Of a DNA stretch of 12,995 nt, positions 6,392-12,995 are shown piece by piece. The notes beneath the pieces were generated by a model. It saw only the letters and a list, made by a program, of their open reading frames with translations, was not told the origin of the DNA and ran no database searches. The position numbers and the translations under genes were made by a program. Each line of letters begins with the position of its first letter. Position 1 is the stretch's first letter. Origin of the DNA: Lentimicrobiaceae bacterium (GTDB lineage Bacteria; Bacteroidota; Bacteroidia; Bacteroidales; WCHB1-69); contig WQSU01000031.1 in assembly GCA_009787675.1 (NCBI GenBank), forward strand, positions 1 to 12,995, read 5' to 3'.

Positions 6392-6788
6392 ACTTCACTA
6401 AAAGAAAACTACAAGCGCTATTTTCTTTGCGCCCTTTGCGTAAATCTTTGCGCACATTGCGGTTAAAAAAAATGAAAAAAATGAAAAATGAGGTTGTTTG
6501 GTTGTGGGGCTAATATTTTGCTACTGAGGTTGTTTTGTAATTATTATTAGGTAAAAATGAGGTGTGCGAGAGTAGATTTCTCATTGCCGTCAGTTCCATT
6601 TTTTCTGTCCGTTGGCTTCAGGCAACGGCAATAAGGATAAATTCCATCTTGAGTAATCTCTGTGTCAAAGATGCGATTCGAATGAACTTGTTTTGGGGGC
6701 ATATTGTCGAAGTCCAGAAACAATTATTTGCCACTAATCCAAAATAAAACCTCTGCTCGTCCGTTAATTTACTAAATTTTAAAAAACT
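6392..6788. other. Intergenic region without a convincing gene
   Basis: This 397-base stretch opens with an AT-only pairing (AAAGAAAA 6401-6408 / TTTTCTTT 6421-6428), then the CTTTGCG repeats. It also has two near-copies of a TGAGGTTGTTT string (near 6489 and 6525) and a GC-richer patch with short inverted pairs: ATTGCCGT (6584-6591) / ACGGCAAT (6625-6632) and CCGTTG / CAACGG inside it. A possible weak promoter for the next gene is TTG (6704-6706) with TATTTG (6725-6730). The 61-codon open frame at 6562-6747 has no domain-like pattern. Confidence 0.5.
6425..6461. repeat. Short CTTTGCG repeat cluster
   Basis: CTTTGCG occurs at 6425, 6434 and 6446, with a variant CATTGCG at 6455, followed by GTTAAAAAAA. 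Spacing is 9, 12 and 9 bases. Strings of this type are, to my recollection, common between genes in many Bacteroidota genomes; the function is unknown. Confidence 0.65.
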
Positions 6789-8054
6789 ATGAAATTAAAA
6801 TCTTTCGTTATCACTCTATTATTTTCACTAACAATAACTTATTCTTTTGCAGCATATCTATTCATTCCCATGGATATGAGCCAAAAAAACCACCTGAAAG
6901 CGTATGGGATTGCTTATTTTGCAATTGCTAAACAGGTAGATGTGAGTTGGTTGCTCAACTATCGCGGGGGGAGTTTCATGTGTGTATTTACGCCTTCTAT
7001 TGAAGATGAGTGCATTATTCGAGGCGTCTCCTATCAGGTGATTGCCGATGTTCAGGCAGCAGCCATTCTCAATGAAATTGCCGCCACCGAAAGCAATATG
7101 GACGAGATTAAGCTCACCAAAACACCCAAAATAGCGGTCTATTCTCCGAAAAATAAATTACCTTGGGACGATGCGGTAACGCTGGTACTTACCTACGCCG
7201 AAATTCCATACGATATTATTTATGATGAAGAAGTGATGAGTGATGCGCTTCCCAAATATGATTGGTTGCACTTGCATCATGAAGATTTTACCGGACAATT
7301 TGGAAAGTTTTGGAGTTCGCACAGGAACTCTTCATGGTATATAGAAGATGTTAAACTTCAGGAAACAACAGCAGCAAAGTTAGGCTTTCCCAAAGTGTCG
7401 CAAATGAAATTGGCAGTAGCCAAAAAGATTCGCGATTTTGTAATGGGTGGCGGTTACATGTTCGCCATGTGCTCTGCTCCAGACAGTTTCGATGTGACGC
7501 TCGCAGCAGAGGGTGTAGATATTTGCGACACCCCTTTCGACGGAGACCCGATGGACCCGCAGGCGCAACAGAAACTAAACTACGAAAACTGCTTTGCTTT
7601 TACCGATTTTATTCTCGTAACAAATCCCCATATTTACGAAATCTCTGATATTGATGTGAGCCCCAATCTGCACTCTCAAAATAAAAAGAACGATTACTTT
7701 ACGCTGTTTGAGTTTTCTGCAAAGTGGGATCCCGTGCCCACCATGCTCACACAAAATCACCAAAATGTAATTTCCGGATTTATGGGGCAAACCACCGCCT
7801 TCAATCGGAAACGTCTTAAACCGCACATCCTTGTCTTAGGTGAAACCAAAATTTTTGATGAAGTGAGATACATTCACGGCACCTACGGAAACGGCACCTT
7901 TACTTTCTACGGCGGACACGATCCCGAAGATTATCAACACTTTGTAGGAGACCCACCCACCGACCTGAATCTCTTTCCCAGTTCCGCAGGATACCGGCTC
8001 ATTCTTAACAATGTGTTGTTTCCGGCAGCTAAAAAGCAGAAACAGAAAACTTAA
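6789..8054 (+). CDS. Conserved exported Bacteroidota protein (often labelled asparagine synthetase B)
   Basis: The 421-residue product has a signal peptide (1-21, MKLKSFVITLLFSLTITYSF...). It matches my recollection of a strongly conserved Bacteroidota protein: AYLFIPMD, NHLKAYGIAYF, WLLNYRGGSF, ECIIRGVSY, KIAVYSPKNK.PWDDAVTLVL, YDWLHLHHEDFTGQ, FVMGGGYMFAMCSA, KWDPVPTMLTQNH, GFMGQTTAF and a TFYGGHDPEDYQH segment. Databases often call it asparagine synthetase B, but I see neither an N-terminal catalytic Cys for glutamine hydrolysis nor an ATP-pyrophosphatase SGGxDS loop, and the product is exported, so that name is doubtful. The GGGYMFAMC region and the HH motif recall a glutamine-amidotransferase-like flavodoxin fold, as in DUF4159-type proteins. 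Its stop codon overlaps that of the convergent gene at 8051. It is likely a core gene, unlike its neighbours. Confidence 0.85.
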   Translation: MKLKSFVITLLFSLTITYSFAAYLFIPMDMSQKNHLKAYGIAYFAIAKQVDVSWLLNYRGGSFMCVFTPSIEDECIIRGVSYQVIADVQAAAILNEIAATESNMDEIKLTKTPKIAVYSPKNKLPWDDAVTLVLTYAEIPYDIIYDEEVMSDALPKYDWLHLHHEDFTGQFGKFWSSHRNSSWYIEDVKLQETTAAKLGFPKVSQMKLAVAKKIRDFVMGGGYMFAMCSAPDSFDVTLAAEGVDICDTPFDGDPMDPQAQQKLNYENCFAFTDFILVTNPHIYEISDIDVSPNLHSQNKKNDYFTLFEFSAKWDPVPTMLTQNHQNVISGFMGQTTAFNRKRLKPHILVLGETKIFDEVRYIHGTYGNGTFTFYGGHDPEDYQHFVGDPPTDLNLFPSSAGYRLILNNVLFPAAKKQKQKT

Positions 8055-10843
8055 TGTTTTTTTACCTCAAACCCTTTTAAATTATAGGCAACCGTAAGCA
8101 AAAAATATCGGGCAAGTTTGGGTGAAGTCCTGTATTCCGTATAGTTTCCCATTGCGATTTGTGATATGGCTTTTGTTTGGTTCAAAATATCTGAGGCTAC
8201 TGCGCGCAATTCCCATTGGTTTTTTTTGCCAATTATTTGTCGTACTGCAAGATTCAAGAGATGTTGATGCTGATCCAAATCAAGCCTCCTGTTACTGCTA
8301 CGATCAAAACGATAACTACCCTCTATATAAGTTTTTTTGAGCACTTGCCATTTAGTATTAATATAGATAATATAATTTATATAGCTCTGATTTCTATCCA
8401 CTTGTATGGAATATTTAGTAAAAGTTTGGGAAATATCCGCCCCCGCACCCAATGTTAATCTTTGTCCAATGTTTAAGTTAAAACTTATTTCGCCTCTATA
8501 GCTTTGAGACTGTGTAATGTTTTCAACTTGATTAATAAAAACCGGCGAATGACGAAGCCATCCATCCGCAGAAATATTCATAGTTAGTATGGTTCTGACA
8601 ATGGGAAAACTTGTCCCCAAATAAACAGAATATCGGTCTCCTCCTTTTAGATTACTTGGTGTGGAAACAGTAACAAACCCTTGATTGGGGACAAATTCAG
8701 TATTTTGGTTATAAACAATCTGACTGTCAAAAAAGCTCATACTCCCTCTAAGGGAAATGTGAAACATGGATGCTTTATTTGAGTAGGAAATGTTTGCATT
8801 CGCAGCATGGGAGCGTTCCGGCTTTAACTTGTCATTTCCTAAAATGATATACATCTTATTCGACAAGTTGGGCATAGGAAATAAATACGAGATGGCAGGC
8901 TCAGAAACGTCATAAGAATAAGAACCGTTTATTCGAACGTTTTTAGGAAGTTGTAGCGCCATTGAAAAATAGGGAGTAAAATTATTGTAAGAAGGAACAT
9001 CAAGTTTCTCAACACTTTGTGGCTTTGTTTCATAAATTCCATGAATGCTCAACGATTGAAATGCGCCTCCTAAAGTCAGACTAATTCCGTTATGCCTGTA
9101 ACTTAACGACGTTCCTACTCTGTTAAAGAGCGTATTATGTTTATACTGAATCCAAAGTGAGTCAATTTCAGCATTAGAATTTTCCGGATTTGTTGAATGG
9201 TTGTTATTGTGGTTTAATGTATTTCTAAAATTATAAAACCCTAATAACGAGAATTTTTTACCTAACGGCTCCACATATAAAACACTTGATTTAGCTGTGT
9301 GAACTTTAGAATATTTATGGTTCATCACCAAAAATTTTATCGTGTCAGAGGAAGTTGTGGTATTTCCGTAAAATTCGTTACTATTCTCAATATCTTCTAA
9401 TTCATTTCCATCCCCGTAATTATAGAACCCGCTCAGGGCAAACCTCCTTCCCTTTTTCTTAAATTGATGATTGTAAATAGTTAAAAAATTAAAATTGAGA
9501 TTACTGTTATTATATTCATTATCAATTGAATTTAGATTAATATCTACCCCCTCATCGGTTTGGAAAAGCTGGTCGGCAAGATAGTATCTTTTATTGGGCG
9601 AATATCCAAAATTTGACCGCAGGATAATTTTGTTTGCCGAATCTATTTGATATTCAACACGTGTAGAAAGATTGTGGTTTTGGCGCAAGTTTTCATTATG
9701 AGTATTCGCCATTCTCCAAAAGGATGAATCTTTCAAAAAAGTTTGCCGCTTAGCGAACACATCGTTAAAAGTTTTACTTACTGTATAGAAATACCCTGCA
9801 TTAAATTTCAGCTTCTTTTCATAATAATTGTAATTTACACCGCCGCCACCATTATTTGAAAACCCCACTCCCCCACCCCCCGACGAGCTTGTTATGCCAC
9901 TACTACTTGATGAGCGGTAATTAAATCCAAAATCGCCGTTATCGCTTCCGGCTTGCATAGATTGTCCGTAGAACTCCGATCTGTCTGTACCCGTAAAATT
10001 CGACTGGTTTAAGTTATTGCCGTAGCCAATAAAAGAGAGTTGCTGTTTATCGGTAAACCAGTTCAGGCTTCCCTTTGCTATCCACCGGTGTGGGGCGTCT
10101 GCGCCCCAGCCGTAGCCGGCGCTTGCTTTTCCGAAATAGCCCTTTTTGTATTCCTCTTTCAACTCTAAATTCAATGCTTTATCTTGAGAGCCGTCGGAGA
10201 TTCCTGTAAGTTTTTCCTGTTCCGATTTTTCTGTAAAAACCTGTATTTTGGAAACTGCTTGCACATCCAAGTTTTGGGTGGCAATCTTAGGGTCGTTGCC
10301 AAAAAACATTTTGCCATCCACGTAAACCGTTTTCACTGCATTGCCCATGGTAGAGATGTTTCCTTCCGCGTCCACTACAAGTCCGGGCAGTTTGCGCAGC
10401 AAGTCTTCAACGGTAGAACCGGGTGGTGGTTTAAAAGTAGTCACATCATATTCCACCGTGTCTCCTTTAATAAAAATGGGCGCTTTGGCTTCCCTAATCA
10501 CCACTTCCATTAAAAAACCGGCAATCGGTATCATCTCAATCGTTCCCAAATTGATCTCCCGTTCATCAACAGGATCTATCCTCATTTCTCTATGCATATA
10601 AGAAATGTGGGAGACTTTAAGAATGTAGCCTGTTCTTTTTACATTTTTAAATACAAAATATCCTTTTGCATCGGAGGAAGTATAGTTTACTAATGTAGAA
10701 TCTTTTGGGTTTAACAACATTACCGTTGCCGAAGCTAAGGCTCCTTGCGCCGTATCTTTCACCATTCCGGTAATAGACAATTGCGCCTGCGCTACATCCA
10801 TTATTAAAAGGAAAAACAAGGTAAAATAGGTAGCGCGCTTCAT
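8051..10843 (-). CDS. Outer-membrane beta-barrel protein with carboxypeptidase-regulatory and plug domains
   Basis: The start at 10843 is chosen because it gives a signal peptide (MKRATYFTLFFLLIMDVAQA, cleavage after Ala20); an earlier in-frame ATG at 10957 would add a 38-residue leader running into the hicA operator. The product is 930 residues. Residues 22-105 form a CarboxypepD_reg-like domain (SITGMVKDTAQGALASATV, with SSDAKGYFVFKNV), about 115-225 a plug-like domain (DTVEYDVTTFKPPPGSTVEDLLRKLPG and VYVDGKMFFGNDP), and the rest a long beta-barrel of the OMP_b-brl_3 type ending in an aromatic-rich strand. No TonB box is evident, so an uptake role is uncertain; this family is usually annotated as TonB-dependent-receptor-like. 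A Ser/Gly-rich stretch around 310-340 is low complexity. A perfect 8-bp hairpin abuts the start codon. Confidence 0.85.
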   Translation of the reverse strand: MKRATYFTLFFLLIMDVAQAQLSITGMVKDTAQGALASATVMLLNPKDSTLVNYTSSDAKGYFVFKNVKRTGYILKVSHISYMHREMRIDPVDEREINLGTIEMIPIAGFLMEVVIREAKAPIFIKGDTVEYDVTTFKPPPGSTVEDLLRKLPGLVVDAEGNISTMGNAVKTVYVDGKMFFGNDPKIATQNLDVQAVSKIQVFTEKSEQEKLTGISDGSQDKALNLELKEEYKKGYFGKASAGYGWGADAPHRWIAKGSLNWFTDKQQLSFIGYGNNLNQSNFTGTDRSEFYGQSMQAGSDNGDFGFNYRSSSSSGITSSSGGGGVGFSNNGGGGVNYNYYEKKLKFNAGYFYTVSKTFNDVFAKRQTFLKDSSFWRMANTHNENLRQNHNLSTRVEYQIDSANKIILRSNFGYSPNKRYYLADQLFQTDEGVDINLNSIDNEYNNSNLNFNFLTIYNHQFKKKGRRFALSGFYNYGDGNELEDIENSNEFYGNTTTSSDTIKFLVMNHKYSKVHTAKSSVLYVEPLGKKFSLLGFYNFRNTLNHNNNHSTNPENSNAEIDSLWIQYKHNTLFNRVGTSLSYRHNGISLTLGGAFQSLSIHGIYETKPQSVEKLDVPSYNNFTPYFSMALQLPKNVRINGSYSYDVSEPAISYLFPMPNLSNKMYIILGNDKLKPERSHAANANISYSNKASMFHISLRGSMSFFDSQIVYNQNTEFVPNQGFVTVSTPSNLKGGDRYSVYLGTSFPIVRTILTMNISADGWLRHSPVFINQVENITQSQSYRGEISFNLNIGQRLTLGAGADISQTFTKYSIQVDRNQSYINYIIYINTKWQVLKKTYIEGSYRFDRSSNRRLDLDQHQHLLNLAVRQIIGKKNQWELRAVASDILNQTKAISQIAMGNYTEYRTSPKLARYFLLTVAYNLKGFEVKKH

Positions 10844-10863
10844 ACTGTTTATCGGTAAACAGT
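10844..10863 (-). promoter_or_regulatory. Perfect hairpin directly before the OMP start codon
   Basis: ACTGTTTA (10844-10851) and TAAACAGT (10856-10863) are perfect inverse repeats with a 4-base loop. The hairpin ends at the base next to the ATG of the beta-barrel gene, where a ribosome must bind, so it could modulate translation or be a repressor site. Confidence 0.55.
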
Positions 10864-10934
10864 GTAAGGATGCTAAAAGAATTGAAAAGTTTAATTTGAA
10901 AAAACTTAGGAGTTTCAAAGTGTAATATTTCAAT

Positions 10935-10957
10935 TTGCAACTAAAATTTAGTTGCAA
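10935..10957 (+). promoter_or_regulatory. Perfect 11-bp palindrome, likely hicAB operator
   Basis: TTGCAACTAAA (10935-10945), one A, then TTTAGTTGCAA (10947-10957) form a perfect inverted repeat. Its right half contains the candidate -33 TTG of the hicAB promoter. HicB-type antitoxins usually repress their own operon at such sites, so this is the expected operator. Confidence 0.7.
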
Positions 10958-10979
10958 TTCAAAATAAAATCTATTTTTG
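10952..10979 (+). promoter_or_regulatory. hicAB promoter
   Basis: TTG (10952-10954) and TATTTTTG (10972-10979) are separated by 17 bases and fit the Bacteroidota TTG/TAnnTTTG pattern. Transcription would begin within about 8 bases of the ATG at 10994, so the mRNA would be nearly leaderless. Confidence 0.6.
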
Positions 10980-10993
10980 CCGAAAAATTATGT

Positions 10994-11236
10994 ATGTCAA
11001 AGAATGACAAATTGGCACTGCGGTTTCTTTCATTCCCAAAAGATTTCACATACAACGAATTAAAGACATTGTTGTTATCTTTAGGATACATGGAGATACA
11101 AGGCGCAGGCTCTCGAGTTTGTTTCGCAAAAGAAGATCACAAAATCAAACTTCACAAACCGCATCCGGAGAACATACTGAAATGCTATCAGCTTGATCTG
11201 GTTGCCAAAGAATTAAAAAACAAAGGTTTAATATGA
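10994..11236 (+). CDS. hicA: HicA-family toxin
   Basis: The start at 10994 fits the usual family N-terminus (MSKNDKLALRFLSFPKDFTYNEL); an upstream in-frame ATG at 10952 lies inside the operator and promoter and is rejected. The 80-residue product has the small double-stranded-RNA-binding-like fold: FTYNELKTLLLSLGY (18-32), a G-A-GSR-V-C-F strand (37-44), and IKLHKPHPENILKCYQ (51-66). HicA toxins cleave mRNA. The common form has GSH; here GSR is present at that position and the histidines fall in LHKPHP (His54, His57), a variant I recall from Bacteroidota members. It is first in the operon, 16 bases before its antitoxin. Confidence 0.85.
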   Translation: MSKNDKLALRFLSFPKDFTYNELKTLLLSLGYMEIQGAGSRVCFAKEDHKIKLHKPHPENILKCYQLDLVAKELKNKGLI

Positions 11237-11252
11237 TATAAAAAATAGTACT

Positions 11253-11594
11253 ATGAATAATATATTGACGTATAATGGTTTTATCGGTTCTGTTCATTTT
11301 TCAGCAGAAGATAATGTTTTTTTCGGCAAAATTGAAGAAATCAATGATTTGATTACATTTGAAGGTAGCACAGTGCAGGAACTTAAAGATGCTTTTTATT
11401 TTATGGTTGATGAACATATAAAAGACTGCAAGTCAGACAATATTCCGGTTAAAAAAAGCTATAAAGGAACTTTTAACGTGCGGATAACTCCTGAATTGCA
11501 CCGTAAAGCTGCTGTTTCTGCAAAAATGCATGGAACTACACTCAATAATTTTGTAAAAAAAGCCATCGAAAATAGCATAGAATACGCGCATTAA
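11253..11594 (+). CDS. hicB: HicB-family antitoxin
   Basis: The 113-residue product has an N-terminal HicB-like RNase H-type fold (YNGFIGSVHFSAEDNVFFG, then FEGSTVQELKDAFYFMVDEH, about 7-54) and a C-terminal ribbon-helix-helix DNA-binding part (FNVRITPELHRKAAVSAKMHG and NFVKKAIENSI, about 73-109). It should neutralise HicA and repress the shared promoter at the palindrome 10935-10957. Toxin-first order and lengths are typical of hicAB. Confidence 0.9.
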   Translation: MNNILTYNGFIGSVHFSAEDNVFFGKIEEINDLITFEGSTVQELKDAFYFMVDEHIKDCKSDNIPVKKSYKGTFNVRITPELHRKAAVSAKMHGTTLNNFVKKAIENSIEYAH

Positions 11595-11617
11595 TATGCA
11601 GGTTTAATCTCTAAAAA

Positions 11618-11725
11618 TTATTCATTTTTAAATTAAACTTATTCATTTTTAAATAGATAAATATTTATTGTAAACTATTTTTGCAATGAAAAAGGAAATA
11701 GTAATATATTCATTATCAAATAGAT
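11618..11725. repeat. Three spaced copies of a TTATTCATTTTTAAAT motif
   Basis: Exact 16-bp copies lie at 11618-11633 and 11639-11654 (21-bp period, two helical turns). A looser copy at 11707-11725 (TATTCATTATCAAATAGAT) resembles the second copy with its flank. They precede the headless fibre gene and may be regulator sites or the scar of a rearrangement. Confidence 0.6.
11676..11683 (+). promoter_or_regulatory. Candidate -7 box upstream of the headless fibre gene
   Basis: TATTTTTG in CTATTTTTGC context matches TAnnTTTG, but no TTG is found at the right distance. An ATG at 11686 follows at once and opens only 17 codons (MKKEIVIYSLSNRSKIV) before TAA at 11737, in a frame different from the fibre gene. 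Confidence 0.35.
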
Positions 11726-11770
11726 CCAAGATCGTGTAACTTTGGGCATACTTTCTCTGAGAATAGAATT

Positions 11771-12967
11771 TTGTTGCAATTGACTACCCCTGAAACAGGC
11801 AGCAGTTCTAATAACGGTTTTAGCATATTCAGTATGCCTACCAAAGAGGTTGTTTTTAAACAACATGAGCAGGCTAATTTTGAGATAAAAGGTTTCGGTG
11901 GCGGCTTAACCATTGCGCCGAACGGAAAAATTGGCATGGGAACAGAGACACCGCTTCATAAACTACACATTGAAGGTGGCAATCTATTACTTACCAAAAC
12001 ATCGGAAAACCCCTCAGGGGCGCTCTTTTTTGGAGTTGCCAATATGAATCCGCCCGAATTGTGGGAAATTGGCTATTCCAGCACAAGTAGCGGCATTAAA
12101 GGGTTGAACTTCTCCAAAAAGGCAAACTCTGATAGTATTTTTATTCTTTATAGAGACGGTGAAAAATTGGTGAACTCTATATTATTTCTTGGTGATAACG
12201 ACAAAGTGGGGATTGGTACAATAAACCCACAAGCAAAATTAGATGTTATAGGATCTCTTAAAGCGCGAAACACAGAAATCTTAGGCACTTTCTCTGCAGC
12301 ACAAAGTGCAAGAATTGCAGGAAATGCTTTTATTGAAGGCAATGTAGGGCTTGGCACCGACCTTCCCAAACAAAGATTGCATATTGTGGATGGCAATATC
12401 TTAATTTCCAAAACCTCGAGCAAAGCCGGAGGCTCGCCCAACGGCTCTATTTTCTTTGGCGCCGACATAAACGACAATTTCCCTAACGGCAAGTGGGGCA
12501 TTGAGTATCTTAACAATGAAAGTGACTACGGCTATGGGCTTAATTTTTGGAGACCTTGGAACCCCGGCGGCGGTGGATATTTTAACTTTGGACTGTTTTT
12601 GGCGGATGATGGAAATGTGGGTATTGGAAAAAATGACCCTCAAGCAAAATTAGATGTAAACGGCTCCATTAAGGCGCAAAGTGCCAATATTAATGGCAAA
12701 TTAAAAGCAAAAGAAGTATCCATTACCCTCTCCGGCTGGCCCGATTTTGTGTTCGAAAACGACTATCCTTTAATGTCTTTACAGGAAACAGAAGATTTTA
12801 TTAAACAAAACAAACACTTGCCCAACGTGCCCTCCGCAGCCGAAGTGGAAGAAAACGGCATTAATATAGGCGAAATAAACGCCATTCTCATACAAAAAGT
12901 GGAAGAACTAACGTTATATATTCTTGATTTACAAAAACAAATTAATGAATTAAAACTAAAAAAATGA
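11771..12967 (+). CDS. Headless fibre-protein paralogue, probably truncated at its 5' end
   Basis: An open frame of 398 codons from a TTG at 11771 (first in-frame ATG at 11834). The frame stays open upstream only to 11705 and never gives a signal peptide. The product has NGFSIFSMPTKEVVF, a LTIAPNGKIGMGTETPLHKL shaft unit (about 46-65), two more GIGT/GLGT..P..KL units (about 147-158, 193-204 and 283-295), and the SGWPDFVFE...NKHLPNVPSA module with a terminal coiled coil (about 320-398). It lacks the YadA-like head and the 11-residue stalk repeats of the paralogue at 3120-4676. DNA identity with that gene is very high in places (57 of 60 bases near 11977-12036). It could be a 5'-deleted pseudogene or a silent donor cassette; if translated as is, it would stay in the cytoplasm. 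Confidence 0.6.
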   Translation: MLQLTTPETGSSSNNGFSIFSMPTKEVVFKQHEQANFEIKGFGGGLTIAPNGKIGMGTETPLHKLHIEGGNLLLTKTSENPSGALFFGVANMNPPELWEIGYSSTSSGIKGLNFSKKANSDSIFILYRDGEKLVNSILFLGDNDKVGIGTINPQAKLDVIGSLKARNTEILGTFSAAQSARIAGNAFIEGNVGLGTDLPKQRLHIVDGNILISKTSSKAGGSPNGSIFFGADINDNFPNGKWGIEYLNNESDYGYGLNFWRPWNPGGGGYFNFGLFLADDGNVGIGKNDPQAKLDVNGSIKAQSANINGKLKAKEVSITLSGWPDFVFENDYPLMSLQETEDFIKQNKHLPNVPSAAEVEENGINIGEINAILIQKVEELTLYILDLQKQINELKLKK

Positions 12968-12995
12968 AAAAGTTAACGTTATTCTTAATCCCTTT
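12964..12995 (+). CDS. Start of a secreted-protein gene, cut by the window edge
   Basis: An ATG at 12964 overlaps the TGA of the fibre gene (ATGA), and the first codons read MKKLTLFLIP, a typical signal-peptide start. Translational coupling to the fibre gene is likely. The arrangement mirrors the other locus, where the fibre gene is followed at once by a secreted protein. Nothing can be said of its function. Confidence 0.55.
   Translation, partial: MKKLTLFLIP

Noticed and set aside
6562..6747. 61-codon plus-strand frame in the intergenic region
   Set aside because: No recognisable domain, no clear start signal, and the region looks repetitive; it is more likely chance.
6789..8054. True asparagine synthetase
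   Set aside because: The signal peptide and missing catalytic motifs argue against it; only the database label suggests it.
11686..11739. 17-codon leader peptide gene (MKKEIVIY...)
   Set aside because: It begins almost on the promoter box, before the expected transcript start, and shows no control peptide features; treated as possible gene debris.

Overview
The window looks like chromosomal DNA of a low-GC member of the Bacteroidota. Three things point there: two proteins end in type IX secretion (T9SS) sorting domains, there is a SusC/OMP-type beta-barrel with a carboxypeptidase-regulatory domain, and exact TAnnTTTG promoter -7 boxes occur three times (each as CTATTTTTGC). No rRNA, tRNA, CRISPR array or transposase was seen.

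Layout. (1) 130-4676, minus strand: a tight three-gene operon (4-bp gaps) read right to left. It encodes a secreted fibre/adhesin-like protein with YadA-type head motifs and an 11-residue stalk repeat, then a secreted protein made of two copies of an unrecognised domain, then a secreted papain-fold cysteine peptidase with Cys-rich DCGG repeats and a T9SS tail. (2) 4677-5479: an unusual regulatory island between divergent surface-protein genes. It holds a strongly structured RNA whose closing stem competes with an intrinsic-terminator hairpin, then a gene for an 80-residue winged-HTH protein, all enclosed by a 36-bp inverted repeat (35/36 identical). One copy of that repeat sits upstream of each surface gene. 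(3) 5480-6391: a T9SS-exported protein. (4) 6392-6788: an intergenic stretch with CTTTGCG repeats. (5) 6789-8054 and 8051-10843: two convergent genes with overlapping stop codons, a conserved Bacteroidota exported protein often mislabelled asparagine synthetase B, and an outer-membrane beta-barrel protein. (6) 10844-11594: a hicAB toxin-antitoxin pair behind a perfect 11-bp palindromic operator. (7) 11771-12967: a second fibre gene that lacks a signal peptide and head, is very close in sequence to the first fibre gene but inverted relative to it, and overlaps by ATGA the start of another secreted-protein gene cut by the window edge.

The most notable points are the RNA/HTH island (a possible riboswitch-like attenuator plus a regulator with paired operators controlling surface proteins), a (A/G)GCAGAA heptanucleotide tandem repeat inside a signal peptide that would switch the downstream protein on or off, and the inverted, partly near-identical fibre genes that could act as expressed copy and silent donor. 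The functional statements about these are inferences from sequence pattern.
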